Origin: Pseudomonas fluorescens | GTDB taxonomy: Bacteria > Pseudomonadota > Gammaproteobacteria > Pseudomonadales > Pseudomonadaceae | DNA length: 64,000 nt | Direction of reading: 5' to 3' | Assembly: GCF_018614655.1 (NCBI RefSeq) | Contig: NZ_JAGGOG010000003.1 | Span: forward strand, 1-64,000 | Shown: in pieces, positions 18,201 to 27,262 of the stretch | Layout of the letters: the number at the start of each line of letters is the position of its first letter | Numbering within the stretch: position 1 is the stretch's first letter | The notes under the pieces: model-generated | The model's input: only the letters and a program-made list of their open reading frames with translations | Told to the model about the DNA's origin: nothing | Databases searched by the model: none | Program-made: the position numbers and the translations under genes

Positions 18201-18300
18201 CCAGGCGCTGACGCTGTTCACCACGCCGGTCATATACTTGTACCTTGAGAAACTTTTTCACAGACCCGAACCGGCCCCTGAGCTGGCGACCACACACTGA
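15205..18300 (+). CDS. RND multidrug efflux permease (HAE-1 family)
   Basis: A 1031-residue resistance-nodulation-division pump with the expected 12-helix layout: one N-terminal helix (HPVATLLLTFALVLLGLIAF), a large periplasmic loop, helices 2-6, a second loop and helices 8-12. Helix 4 carries the proton-relay pair of Asp residues (AVGFVVDDAIVVVENIHRH), typical of HAE-1 drug pumps. The family is closest to MdtB/MdtC/MuxB by eye, but a single pump gene is present rather than two. It is coupled to the adaptor gene and followed 9 bp later by a two-component system, suggesting signal-induced efflux. Confidence 0.95.
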   Translation: MKGSLSPSAWCVDHPVATLLLTFALVLLGLIAFPRLPIAPLPEAEFPTIQVTAQLPGASPDTMASSVATPLEVQFSAIPGMTQMTSSSALGSSLLTLQFTLNKSIDTAAQEVQAAINTASGKLPSDMPSLPTWKKVNPADSPVLILSVSSSSMPGTELSDYVETLLARQISQIDGVGQINITGQQRPAIRVQASPDKLAAIGLTLADIRLAIQQSSLNLAKGALYGQNSVSTLSTNDQLFHPEEYGELIVSYKDGAPVQLRDVARVVNGSENAYVQAWSGDTPGVNLVISRQPGANIVETVDRIQAELPRLEAMLPASVDVTVLSDRTKTIRASLHEVEITLLIAVLLVVAVMALFLRQWSATMIVSSVLGVSLIASFALMYVMGFSLNNLTLVAIVIAVGFVVDDAIVVVENIHRHLEAGLGMRESAIKGAGEIGFTVVSISFSLVAAFIPLLFMGGVVGRLFKEFALTATSTILISVVVSLTLAPTLAALFMRAPTHHPHDKPGFSERLLAGYARNLHRALAHPRLMLSIFIVTLGLAIAGYVFIPKGFFPVQDTGFVLGTSEAAADVSYPDMIAKHQALAEIVKADPAVETFSHSVGVTGSNQTIANGRFWIALKDRGDRDVSASQFIDRIRSKLAKVPGIVLYLRAGQDINLSSGPSRSQYQYVLKSNDGPTLNTWTQRLTEKLRANPAFRDLSNDLQLGGSITHISIDRQAAARFGLTATDVDQALYDAFGQRQVNEFQTEINQYQVVLELDTQQRGKAESLNYFYLRSPLSGEMVPLSAVAKVDPPTVGPLSISHDGMFPAANLSFNLAPGVALGDAVIMLNQAKNEIGMPASIIGNFQGAAQAFQSSLASQPWLILAALVAVYIILGVLYESFVHPLTIISTLPSAGLGALIMLWLLGQDFSIMALIGLVLLIGIVKKNGILMIDFALEAQRVRGLAPHDAIYEACVTRFRPIIMTTLAALLGAVPLMLGAGPGAELRQPLGIAVVGGLLVSQALTLFTTPVIYLYLEKLFHRPEPAPELATTH

Positions 18301-18309
18301 GGCAGGGTC

Positions 18310-18987
18310 ATGCGCGTTCTGATTATTGAAGACGAAGAAAAAACGGCTGACTACCTGCACCGCGGCCTGACGGAGCAAGGCTACACCGTCGACGTGGCGC
18401 GCGACGGCGTCGAAGGTTTACACCTGGCCCTGGAGAATGACTACGCAGTGATCGTGCTCGATGTGATGCTGCCGGGGATTGACGGCTTTGGTGTGCTGCG
18501 GGCATTGCGCGCCCGCAAACAGACGCCGGTGATCATGCTCACCGCCCGGGAGCGGGTGGAAGACCGCATTCGCGGCCTGCGTGAAGGTGCCGATGATTAC
18601 TTGGGTAAACCCTTTTCGTTCCTCGAACTGGTGGCGCGCCTGCAAGCCCTGACCCGGCGCAGCGGCGGCCACGAGCCGGTGCAAGTGACCGTTGCCGACC
18701 TGTGGATCGACTTGATCAGCCGCAAGGCCAGCCGTAATGGCGTGCGCCTGGACCTGACCGCCAAGGAGTTCTCGTTGCTCAGCGTATTGGCTCGACGCCA
18801 AGGCGAGATCCTGTCCAAGACCTCCATTGCGGAAATGGTCTGGGACATCAATTTCGACAGCGACGCCAACGTTGTGGAAGTGGCGATCAAGCGCCTGCGG
18901 GCCAAACTCGACGGGCCGTTCGAACAGAAACTGCTGCACACCATCCGCGGCATGGGCTATGTGCTGGAGAACCGCAGTGTCGGCTAA
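18310..18987 (+). CDS. OmpR-family response regulator (CusR/CopR-like)
   Basis: A 225-residue regulator. The receiver domain is at residues 1-115 (MRVLIIEDEEKTADYLHRGL, phosphoacceptor Asp in VIVLDVMLPGIDGFG, Lys in DDYLGKPFSFLELVAR) and a winged-helix DNA-binding domain at about 130-222 (LTAKEFSLLSVLARRQGEIL, VVEVAIKRLRAKLD). The sequence matches the heavy-metal response-regulator branch (CusR, CopR, IrlR). Its last 11 bp overlap the kinase gene. It may act on the direct repeats at 13940-13979. Confidence 0.95.
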   Translation: MRVLIIEDEEKTADYLHRGLTEQGYTVDVARDGVEGLHLALENDYAVIVLDVMLPGIDGFGVLRALRARKQTPVIMLTARERVEDRIRGLREGADDYLGKPFSFLELVARLQALTRRSGGHEPVQVTVADLWIDLISRKASRNGVRLDLTAKEFSLLSVLARRQGEILSKTSIAEMVWDINFDSDANVVEVAIKRLRAKLDGPFEQKLLHTIRGMGYVLENRSVG

Positions 18988-20341
18988 TTCCATCGCCCTG
19001 CGCCTGAGTGGCATGTTCACCCTCGTGGCCATGCTGATCTTTCTGTTGATCGGCGGCGCGCTGTACCAACAGGTAGACCGTGGCCTGGGCTTGTTGCCGG
19101 GCGCCGAGCTGGATGCGCGCTACAGCGTGCTGGAGTCTTCGGTGACGCGTTTTGGTACGCCGGACCATTGGGCAAAGATCACCAACAAACTCAAATTGCT
19201 GGGGGAAGAAGACAAACGCATCCGCTTCTGGGTGGTGAGCAGTGATCCCACCTACGAATACGGCAACCCCGACGCACAGATTCGTGCGTTCGCCGAAGGG
19301 CCGGTCGGCAAGCGCGACCTGCACCTGCCGGGGCACGCTTATCCGTTCAAAGTGCTGGTGAGCCAGTTCCCGGCCAAGGAACAACGTCCGCCGCTGCGCT
19401 TCATGATTGCCATCGATACCGAAAACTTCCGCGCGACCCAGCATCATTTACTGGTGGCGCTGATCAGCCTCGCGCTGGTGGGTGTGGTGCTGGCATCCCT
19501 GCTGGGTTTCTGGGTGGCGCGCATTGGTCTCAAACCGCTGATCAAGCTGTCGGATGAGGCACAGAAACTCGCCCCACCGAAACTCTCCGGACGCCTGCAA
19601 CTGTCGCCGTTGCCGCCGGAACTCAAGCAGTTCGTCAACTCCTTCAACTCCACCCTGGACCGGGTGGAACAGGCCTACTCCCGGCTGGAATCGTTCAACG
19701 CCGACGTTGCCCATGAACTGCGCTCCCCCTTGACCAACCTGATTGGCCAGACCCAGGTCGCCCTGACCCGTGGCCGTTCGGCGGAGCATTACTTCGAGGT
19801 GCTGCAATCAAACCTGGAAGAGCTGGAGCGCCTGCGCTCGATTATCAATGACATGCTGTTCCTGGCCAGTGCCGACCAGGGCAGCAAAGCCACCAAGCTG
19901 ATTGAAAGCTCACTGGCCGATGAGGTCGCCACCACACTCGATTACCTGGACTTCATCCTTGAAGACGCCCAGGTACAAGTGCAGGTGATCGGCGATGCTC
20001 AGGTACAAATCGAAAAAGCCCATTTGCGGCGGGCGCTGATCAACCTGCTGAGCAATGCCGTGCAACACACCGCGCCAGGGCAGACCATCAAGGTGAAGAT
20101 CGACGTGCTGGAGCATCACGTGGCGATTGGAGTGACCAACCCTGGCGAGGTGATCGCCAGCGAGCACTTGCCTCGCTTGTTTGAACGCTTCTATCGGGTG
20201 GACGCGTCCCGCAGCAACAGCGGCGCCAACCACGGGTTGGGGTTGGCGATCGTCAAGGCGATTGCATTGATGCATGGCGGCGATGTGTTTGTGCGCAGTG
20301 AGGTCGGTGGCAATACGTTCGGCATTACCCTGCCGGTCTAA
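18977..20341 (+). CDS. Sensor histidine kinase (CusS-like)
   Basis: A 454-residue kinase. The first transmembrane helix (MFTLVAMLIFLLIGGALYQQ) is followed by a periplasmic sensor of about 130 residues, a second helix (LVALISLALVGVVLASLLGFW), a HAMP linker and a HisKA domain with the phosphorylated His in FNADVAHELRSPLTNL. The HATPase domain has an N-box (LINLLSNAVQHTAPG) and a G-box (HGLGLAIVKAIALMHGG). The start is a GTG at 18977 with a GGAG site. It partners the upstream regulator, and the heavy-metal sensor family is the closest match. The ligand is unknown. Confidence 0.92.
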   Translation: MSANSIALRLSGMFTLVAMLIFLLIGGALYQQVDRGLGLLPGAELDARYSVLESSVTRFGTPDHWAKITNKLKLLGEEDKRIRFWVVSSDPTYEYGNPDAQIRAFAEGPVGKRDLHLPGHAYPFKVLVSQFPAKEQRPPLRFMIAIDTENFRATQHHLLVALISLALVGVVLASLLGFWVARIGLKPLIKLSDEAQKLAPPKLSGRLQLSPLPPELKQFVNSFNSTLDRVEQAYSRLESFNADVAHELRSPLTNLIGQTQVALTRGRSAEHYFEVLQSNLEELERLRSIINDMLFLASADQGSKATKLIESSLADEVATTLDYLDFILEDAQVQVQVIGDAQVQIEKAHLRRALINLLSNAVQHTAPGQTIKVKIDVLEHHVAIGVTNPGEVIASEHLPRLFERFYRVDASRSNSGANHGLGLAIVKAIALMHGGDVFVRSEVGGNTFGITLPV

Positions 20342-20360
20342 ATTTTCAAGACACCACAGA

Positions 20361-20462
20361 TTCCAATGTGGGAGCGGGCTTGCTCGCGAATACGGTGGGT
20401 CATTCAGCCTTCATGTGACTGATCCTCCGCCTTCGCGAGCAAGCCCGCTCCCACATTTGGAA
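20361..20462. repeat. Inverted REP pair
   Basis: TTCCAATGTGGGAGCGGG... at 20361-20390 is mirrored by the complementary ...CCCGCTCCCACATTTGGAA at 20432-20462. The arms are about 30 bp and nearly perfect, with about 40 bp between. It follows the histidine kinase stop and can end that operon's transcript. Confidence 0.9.
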
Positions 20463-20486
20463 TCCCATCCTAGATACTGTTGCGAT

Positions 20487-20515
20487 TTGGGCAATAGTCA
20501 TTATCTTGTTACACT
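20487..20515 (+). promoter_or_regulatory. Possible sigma-70 promoter for the intergenic transcript
   Basis: TTGGGC at 20487-20492, a 17-bp spacer, then TACACT at 20510-20515. The match is only moderate (3/6 and 4/6), but a terminator about 145 bp downstream and the lack of any gene between give it some support. A second TACACT lies at 20621-20626. Confidence 0.3.
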
Positions 20516-20521
20516 CTGTAT

Positions 20522-20668
20522 CGCACCGCTCACCTGCGCTAATTTGTCGCAGTGATGAGCGTGACGGCGAAGACAGCTGACCCGCTCTCCCCTATTTCCC
20601 TCGACTTATTTCCAGGGCTCTACACTGGGAATCTGCCTTAAAGCCGCTGACTTCAGCGGCTTTTTTTT
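20522..20668 (+). ncRNA. Candidate small RNA between histidine kinase and OprD genes
   Basis: A textbook terminator at 20640-20668 lies 299 bp after the previous gene and 69 bp before the porin start, with no open reading frame between that uses a credible start. The REP pair at 20361-20462 would already end the kinase transcript. The simplest reading is a separate transcript of about 145 nt. A leader/attenuator of oprD is the alternative, but the terminator lies before any porin Shine-Dalgarno with no antiterminator that I can see. Confidence 0.4.
20640..20668 (+). terminator. Strong intrinsic terminator
   Basis: The stem AAAGCCGCTGA / TCAGCGGCTTT (11 bp) around CT is followed by a run of eight T in total. 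It ends whatever is transcribed across 20463-20640. Confidence 0.85.
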
Positions 20669-20736
20669 GCCCCAAAAAAGCCAGGCAAACCTAACGACAC
20701 TGGCCAGTTTCGACCCATCCAAAGGAGCTCCTCCCG

Positions 20737-22059
20737 GTGAAAACTTCGCTGACGTTCACCCCGCTATTCCTCGCAATTACTGCAACTATCATCCCTTTTG
20801 CCCACGCGGCAAACCCCGCGCCCGCCGATGGTTTCGTCGAAGGCTCAAGCTTCAAGATCAACACCCGCAACTACTACATGAACCGCGACCGCCGCGATAC
20901 TCACACCGATGACAGCAAGGAATGGGGCCAGGGCTTCCTCGGGATCTTTGAATCCGGCTACACCCAGGGCACTGTCGGTTTCGGTCTCGACGCCCACGCC
21001 ATGCTCGGCCTCAAGCTTGATGGCGGTGGCGGTACCGACGGCTCCAGCATCCTGCCGGTGGGCTCCGGCAACGGCAAAGCGCCGGGCTCTTTTTCAACCG
21101 CAGGCGGCACCCTGAAAATGCGTGCCTTCGACACCGAACTGAAAGCCGGCGACCTGTTTCTCAACAACCCGGTTATCGCGGGGGGCATGACCCGCATGCT
21201 GCCGCAGACCTTTCGTGGCATCAGCCTGACCAACCACAGCGTTGATGGCTGGATGATCGAAGGCGGCCAGGCCAGCTTCACCAAGCTCTACAACCAGAGC
21301 GGTCACCGCCGCATCGGCACCAGCTACGGCACCTTACCCACCGGTGAAGACAGCCAGCACTTGAACTGGGCCGGCGTGGCCTGGAGCGGCGCCCCGGGGC
21401 TGACCAGCAGCCTGTACGCGTCCGAACTCAAGGACATCTGGAACCAGTACTACTACGACCTGGACTACACCTACGCGGTCAACGACCTGGTCAGCCTCAA
21501 CCCGGGCCTGCACTTCTACCATACCCAGGACACCGGCAACGCCCTGTTGGGCAACATCGACAACAACACCTACAGCCTGCACTTCACCGTTGGCGTCGGC
21601 AATCACAGCGTCACCGCCGCCTACCAGCGGGTCAACGGCAACACTCCGTTCGACTACATCACCCAGGGCGACAGCATCTACCTGGATAACTCCCAGCAAT
21701 ACTCGGACTTCAACGGCCCCAACGAGCGCTCGTGGAAGCTCAAGTACGCGTACGACTTCGCCGGCCTCGGCCTGCCAGGCCTGACCTCGGCCGTGTCCTA
21801 TATCAGTGGCAAGACCGACCTGACCAAGGTCGATCCCGACAGCCGTGGCTACTCGTCCTGGTACAGCGCCGATGGCAAGAACGCCAAGCATTGGGAGCGG
21901 GATATCGACTTGAAGTACGTGGTCCAGAGCGGCAACGCCAAGAACCTGGCCGTGCGCCTGCAGTGGGCAACCAACCGGGGTGGTAATGGTTATTCGGCGG
22001 TGGATCGGGACATGGATGAGTACCGGGTGATTGTGGATTACCCCATTGATGTGTTTTGA
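20737..22059 (+). CDS. OprD-family outer-membrane porin
   Basis: A 440-residue porin. It has a signal peptide ([20 protein letters not shown], cleaved after AHA) and an 18-strand-type barrel ending in a terminal aromatic residue (YPIDVF). Family signs are [20 protein letters not shown] near the mature N-terminus and [14 protein letters not shown]. The start is a GTG at 20737 with AAAGGAG ahead of it. OprD proteins admit small carboxylates, basic amino acids or peptides; the member (OprD, OpdP, OprQ and so on) is not decided here. Confidence 0.92.
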   Translation: MKTSLTFTPLFLAITATIIPFAHAANPAPADGFVEGSSFKINTRNYYMNRDRRDTHTDDSKEWGQGFLGIFESGYTQGTVGFGLDAHAMLGLKLDGGGGTDGSSILPVGSGNGKAPGSFSTAGGTLKMRAFDTELKAGDLFLNNPVIAGGMTRMLPQTFRGISLTNHSVDGWMIEGGQASFTKLYNQSGHRRIGTSYGTLPTGEDSQHLNWAGVAWSGAPGLTSSLYASELKDIWNQYYYDLDYTYAVNDLVSLNPGLHFYHTQDTGNALLGNIDNNTYSLHFTVGVGNHSVTAAYQRVNGNTPFDYITQGDSIYLDNSQQYSDFNGPNERSWKLKYAYDFAGLGLPGLTSAVSYISGKTDLTKVDPDSRGYSSWYSADGKNAKHWERDIDLKYVVQSGNAKNLAVRLQWATNRGGNGYSAVDRDMDEYRVIVDYPIDVF

Positions 22060-22143
22060 GCCGGATCTTTCTTTTACGGGTAACCACTTAATTCGTACTG
22101 CATCGAACTAAACTGCCAGCATCCCCACGCTGAAGTCAGTCCG

Positions 22144-23640
22144 ATGAGTCCACGCTCCGCCTTTATCCGCCCTGCACGCCCAGAGCTTTTACTGATTCTG
22201 GGCAGTGGCCTCACCGTCATCCTCATCGTTGGCATCGTGGCCGTGTTGCTGATCCGTGAACACGCCAGCGCTCTGTTGGCCGCCAAACGCTCGACCAGCA
22301 ACATCACCCAGCTAATCAACGCCGATGTGCTGCGTAACGTCGAACTGTATGACTTGGCCCTGCAAGGTCTGACCGCTGCGGCGACTCGCCAGGACTTGTC
22401 CCAGGTCCCGGCAGACATTCGGCATCTGGTGCAGTTCGATCAGGCAACGGCGGCCCCTTACAAGGGTGAAGTCCTGCTGCTGGACAAGACAGGCGCGGTC
22501 ACTGCCGACTCATCGACGCTGGCACCCACTCCCCGCAACTTCGCCAACCGAGACTTTTTCCAAATACACCAACAGAACACCGACGCCGGACTGTTCATCA
22601 GCCGTCCTTTCAAAGTCCGCTGTGACTGCGATCAGGTATGGCGCATTGCGTTCAGCCGAAGGGTCAACGGGCCAGATGCCGAGTTCGCAGGGGTCGCGGT
22701 CGCGACCATGCGTCTGGCGTATTTCGACCAGTTGTTCAACAGCCTCACGATCGGCAGTGGCAGCAGCATCAACCTGCTTAACAACAGCGGTATTCTCCTG
22801 GCCCAGCAACCCTTGCTCGAACAGAACATGATCGACAAGGACCTGAGTGCACGGCCGAACTTCAAAAGAATGCTGCGCGAGGGTAGCGGCAGTTTCAGTG
22901 GAATCTCCAGCATCGACGGCACCTCACGCTTGTACACATTCACCAACGTCGGCACGCTGCCGCTGATCGTCGCGGTGGCGTTGTCCAGTGATGACGTGTT
23001 CGCCGCCTGGAAACGCGCAGCCCTGCTGATCAGTGGCGCTACCGGCGTGCTGTGCATTGGCCTGTTGTGGCTGACCTGGTTGTTACGTCTGGAGTTGCGC
23101 CGACGCTATCGAGCCGAAGCGGTGTTGTCGGAGCTTGCCGCCACGGATGCCCTGACCAGCCTGGCCAACCGTCGCACCCTGGATCAGCGCTTTCGCCTGG
23201 AATGGGACCGTACCCAACGCTCGGGGGATCCACTGGCCTTGTTGATGATCGACGTCGATCACTTCAAGGCCTTCAACGACCGTCATGGCCATCAGGCTGG
23301 CGATGAAGCCTTGCGCAGCGTGGCTCAGGTCATCGACAGCACTATTCGTCGCCCTGCCGACCTGGCCGCCCGTTATGGCGGTGAGGAGTTTGCGGTGATC
23401 CTGCCGCATACCGACGGCCACGGCGCCGGGCGGATTGCCGAGCATATCCGCAGTGCCGTCGAGCACTTGCCACCGGTGGCCGGGGACACGAGCCCCATTA
23501 CGGTGAGCATCGGGTTCGCCATCTGGGATAAAAACAACCGTGGCTCCCTGGAAGAATTGCTGCTCAGCGCCGACCGGGCGCTGTACGAGGCCAAGCACAG
23601 CGGGCGTAATCGCAGTGTTGACGCAAAATCTCTGGCATAA
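22144..23640 (+). CDS. Membrane diguanylate cyclase with periplasmic Cache-type sensor
   Basis: A 498-residue GGDEF protein. The N-terminal helix (LLLILGSGLTVILIVGIVAV) is followed by a periplasmic sensor domain at about residues 45-280 of the double-Cache type (VLLLDKTGAVTADSS, FANRDFFQIHQQN), a second helix (LISGATGVLCIGLLWLTWLL) and a catalytic GGDEF domain at about 320-490. The signature is GGEEF. An RxxD inhibitory site (RPAD) lies exactly five residues before it, so both cyclase activity and product inhibition by cyclic di-GMP are expected. It has no EAL domain. The gene is convergent with lpxC, with a terminator between. Confidence 0.93.
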   Translation: MSPRSAFIRPARPELLLILGSGLTVILIVGIVAVLLIREHASALLAAKRSTSNITQLINADVLRNVELYDLALQGLTAAATRQDLSQVPADIRHLVQFDQATAAPYKGEVLLLDKTGAVTADSSTLAPTPRNFANRDFFQIHQQNTDAGLFISRPFKVRCDCDQVWRIAFSRRVNGPDAEFAGVAVATMRLAYFDQLFNSLTIGSGSSINLLNNSGILLAQQPLLEQNMIDKDLSARPNFKRMLREGSGSFSGISSIDGTSRLYTFTNVGTLPLIVAVALSSDDVFAAWKRAALLISGATGVLCIGLLWLTWLLRLELRRRYRAEAVLSELAATDALTSLANRRTLDQRFRLEWDRTQRSGDPLALLMIDVDHFKAFNDRHGHQAGDEALRSVAQVIDSTIRRPADLAARYGGEEFAVILPHTDGHGAGRIAEHIRSAVEHLPPVAGDTSPITVSIGFAIWDKNNRGSLEELLLSADRALYEAKHSGRNRSVDAKSLA

Positions 23641-23666
23641 AAAAAGGCCACCCGAAGGCAGCCTTT
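23639..23666 (-). terminator. UUCG-tetraloop terminator after lpxC
   Basis: On the minus strand the stem AAAGGCTGCC / GGTGGCCTTT (10 pairs, two of them G-U) closes a TTCG loop and runs into seven T. On the plus strand the two G-U pairs become A-C mismatches, so it works best as the end of the lpxC/dcw transcript. Confidence 0.85.
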
Positions 23667-23693
23667 AAAAACAAAAGGAAAGAGAGTTGTTAC

Positions 23694-24641
<948 letters not shown>

Positions 24642-24657
24642 TCAACAAAGGCTGGCG

Positions 24658-24663
24658 ATAATA
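24658..24663 (-). promoter_or_regulatory. Probable -10 element of an lpxC promoter
   Basis: TATTAT on the minus strand, 52 bp before the lpxC start, in the ftsZ-lpxC gap. A weak -35 (TGTTCA) lies about 20 bases upstream. An independent lpxC promoter is known in E. coli. Confidence 0.4.
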
Positions 24664-24717
24664 GCAGACCAGACCTTTGCTGAACACCAATCACCTTCAT
24701 AGCCCTGATACATTCCA

Positions 24718-25905
24718 TTAATCGGCCTGACGACGCAGGAAAGCCGGGATGTCCAGGTAGTCCAGATCATCTTGCGGATTCAAGCGAGTCGACGCCGCAG
24801 CACCGGCCTGAGCCTGATTGCGCATCACGGTCGGACGATCCAGGTCACGATAGTTCACCGACGGCAGTTCCTGGCGCGAAGGCGCTGGAGCAGCAGCCGC
24901 TTGGCTGGTGTGAACGGTATTGTCGATAACCTTCACAGGTTTCTCGATTTTCGCGCCCAGACCGGTAGCCACTACCGTAACGTGCAGCTCGTCGCGCATG
25001 TCCGGATCGATAACAGTACCGACCTTGACCATCGCGTGCTCGGAAGCGAAGGCTTCGATGATGCTACCCACGTCGGAGTACTCACCCAGAGACAGGTCAG
25101 GACCGGCGGTGATGTTCACCAGGATGCCGCGTGCACCTTGCAGGTTCACGTCTTCCAGCAATGGATTGCGGATGGCCGCTTCGGTGGCTTCACGTGCACG
25201 GTTCGGACCGCTGGCGCAGCCAGTGCCCATCATCGCCATGCCCATTTCGCTCATCACGGTACGCACGTCGGCAAAGTCGACGTTGATCATGCCCGGACGC
25301 TTGATGATGTCGGAGATACCGCGAACGGCACCGGCCAGTACATCGTCAGCCTTGGCGAAAGCCGACAGCAGGCTGGCGTCTTTACCGAGGATGGTCAGCA
25401 GCTTCTCGTTAGGAATAGTGATCAACGAGTCGACGCTTTCCGACAGCAGACGGATGCCTTCATCGGCGATCTGCATGCGCTTGCGGCCTTCGAACGGGAA
25501 CGGACGAGTCACCACCGCAACGGTGAGAATGCCCATTTCCTTCGCCACTTCGGCAATGATCGGCGCAGCACCGGTACCGGTACCACCGCCCATGCCCGTG
25601 GTGATGAACACCATGTTGGTGCCCTGCAGCACTTCGGCAATACGCTCGCGGTCTTCCAGGGCGGCTTGACGGCCGACTTCCGGATTGGCGCCAGCACCCA
25701 GGCCCTTGGTCACGGCTGTGCCCAATTGCAGGATGGTGCGTGCACCGATGCTTTTCAGGGCCTGGGCGTCAGTGTTGGCGCAGATGAACTCAACGCCTTC
25801 AATGTTGCTCTTGACCATATGGTTGACAGCGTTGCCGCCGCCACCGCCGACACCGATTACTTTGATAACCGGGCTTGCGGGGATGTTGTCTACGAGTTCG
25901 AACAT
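24718..25905 (-). CDS. ftsZ: Cell division GTPase FtsZ
   Basis: A 395-residue tubulin homologue that forms the division ring. The GTP-binding signature GGGTGTGAAP is in ITTGMGGGTGTGAAPIIAEV, and the catalytic T7 loop follows at NVDFADVRTVMSEMGMAMMG. The conserved C-terminal tail (DYLDIPAFLRRQAD) binds FtsA and ZipA. An AAGGAG Shine-Dalgarno precedes the ATG. It lies 79 bp downstream of ftsA in the dcw cluster. Confidence 0.99.
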   Translation of the reverse strand: MFELVDNIPASPVIKVIGVGGGGGNAVNHMVKSNIEGVEFICANTDAQALKSIGARTILQLGTAVTKGLGAGANPEVGRQAALEDRERIAEVLQGTNMVFITTGMGGGTGTGAAPIIAEVAKEMGILTVAVVTRPFPFEGRKRMQIADEGIRLLSESVDSLITIPNEKLLTILGKDASLLSAFAKADDVLAGAVRGISDIIKRPGMINVDFADVRTVMSEMGMAMMGTGCASGPNRAREATEAAIRNPLLEDVNLQGARGILVNITAGPDLSLGEYSDVGSIIEAFASEHAMVKVGTVIDPDMRDELHVTVVATGLGAKIEKPVKVIDNTVHTSQAAAAPAPSRQELPSVNYRDLDRPTVMRNQAQAGAAASTRLNPQDDLDYLDIPAFLRRQAD

Positions 25906-25984
25906 TTTCCCTCTCCTTTCATTTCTCTAGTTTTTTCGCCTACTGCATGCATCTACAACAGTGAAACGGTGTTGCGGTAAATCT

Positions 25985-27247
25985 TTAGAAATTGCCTTTC
26001 ACCCAGGCTTGTAACCGCTCGAGCAACGGCGTTTTCGCTTCGTCGTCGCTTCTGTAGCTTTCGCGGTTGCCAATACCCGACAGGGAAATGCCGTCGGTCT
26101 GCTTTTGCAGCCCGTACAACAGCAAGCCCACACCGGTGGAATAAATCGGGTTACGCACCACGTCGCCCAGGCCTTTGACACCATGGGGCACGCCCAGGCG
26201 GACTGGCATATGGAAGATTTCCTCGGCCAGTTCGACCGCGCCTTCCATCTTCGAGGTGCCACCGGTCAGCACGATGCCGGCAGGGATCAAATCTTCGTAG
26301 CCGCTGCGGCGCAGTTCAGCCTGGATCAGGGTGAACAACTCGTCGTAGCGCGGCTCGACCACTTCGGCCAACGCCTGGCGGGACAGCTCGCGCGGTGGAC
26401 GGTCGCCAACGCTTGGTACCTTGATGGTTTCACCGGCACCGGCCAGCTTGGCCAGGGCGCAGGCGTAACGGATCTTGATTTCTTCGGCGTACTGGGTCGG
26501 TGTGCGCAACGCCATGGCGATGTCGTTGGTCACCTGATCACCGGCAATCGGGATCACGGCGGTGTGACGGATCGCACCCTCGGTGAAGATCGCGATGTCG
26601 GTGGTACCGCCGCCGATGTCCACCAGGCACACGCCCAGTTCTTTTTCGTCGTCGGTCAGTACCGAATACGCGGACGCAAGCTGCTCCAGAATGATGTCGT
26701 CGATTTCCAGGCCACAGCGGCGCACGCACTTTTCAATGTTCTGTGCGGCATTGACGGCGCAAGTGACCACGTGGACCTTGGCTTCCAGACGTACGCCCGA
26801 CATGCCCAACGGTTCACGAACACCTTCCTGGTTATCGATCACGTAATCCTGCGGCAGGGTGTGCAGCACCCGCTGGTCGGCCGGGATCGCTACGGCTTGC
26901 GCGGCGTCCAGTACCCGTTCCAGGTCAGCCGAGCTGACTTCGCGATCACGAATCGCCACGATGCCGTGGGAGTTCAGGCTGCGGATGTGGTTGCCGGCAA
27001 CACCGACAAACGCCGAGTGAATCCGGCAACCGGCCATCAGCTGCGCTTCTTCAATGGCGCGCTGGATCGACTGCACGGTGGATTCGATGTTGACCACCAC
27101 GCCCTTCTTCAGGCCCCGGGACGGATGCGTGCCGATACCGACGATTTCCAGCGTGCCGTCGTCCGAGACCTCGCCTACCAGCGCCACCACCTTGGAGGTG
27201 CCGATATCGAGACCGACGATCATTTTGCCGCTTTGCACGTTTGCCAT
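25985..27247 (-). CDS. ftsA: Cell division protein FtsA
   Basis: A 420-residue actin-like ATPase that tethers FtsZ to the membrane. It has phosphate-binding loops (VGLDIGTSKVVALVGEV and CLVDIGGGTTDIAIFTEG), the 1C subdomain in between and a C-terminal amphipathic helix (PLLERLQAWVKGNF). It follows ftsQ by 15 bp, the classic ftsQ-ftsA-ftsZ order. Confidence 0.99.
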   Translation of the reverse strand: MANVQSGKMIVGLDIGTSKVVALVGEVSDDGTLEIVGIGTHPSRGLKKGVVVNIESTVQSIQRAIEEAQLMAGCRIHSAFVGVAGNHIRSLNSHGIVAIRDREVSSADLERVLDAAQAVAIPADQRVLHTLPQDYVIDNQEGVREPLGMSGVRLEAKVHVVTCAVNAAQNIEKCVRRCGLEIDDIILEQLASAYSVLTDDEKELGVCLVDIGGGTTDIAIFTEGAIRHTAVIPIAGDQVTNDIAMALRTPTQYAEEIKIRYACALAKLAGAGETIKVPSVGDRPPRELSRQALAEVVEPRYDELFTLIQAELRRSGYEDLIPAGIVLTGGTSKMEGAVELAEEIFHMPVRLGVPHGVKGLGDVVRNPIYSTGVGLLLYGLQKQTDGISLSGIGNRESYRSDDEAKTPLLERLQAWVKGNF

Positions 27248-27262
27248 GGGTCCTGCCTCTTC

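Noticed and set aside
20341..20462. Possible CRISPR-like repeat
   Set aside because: Only two copies in inverted orientation; this is a REP pair, not a direct-repeat array.
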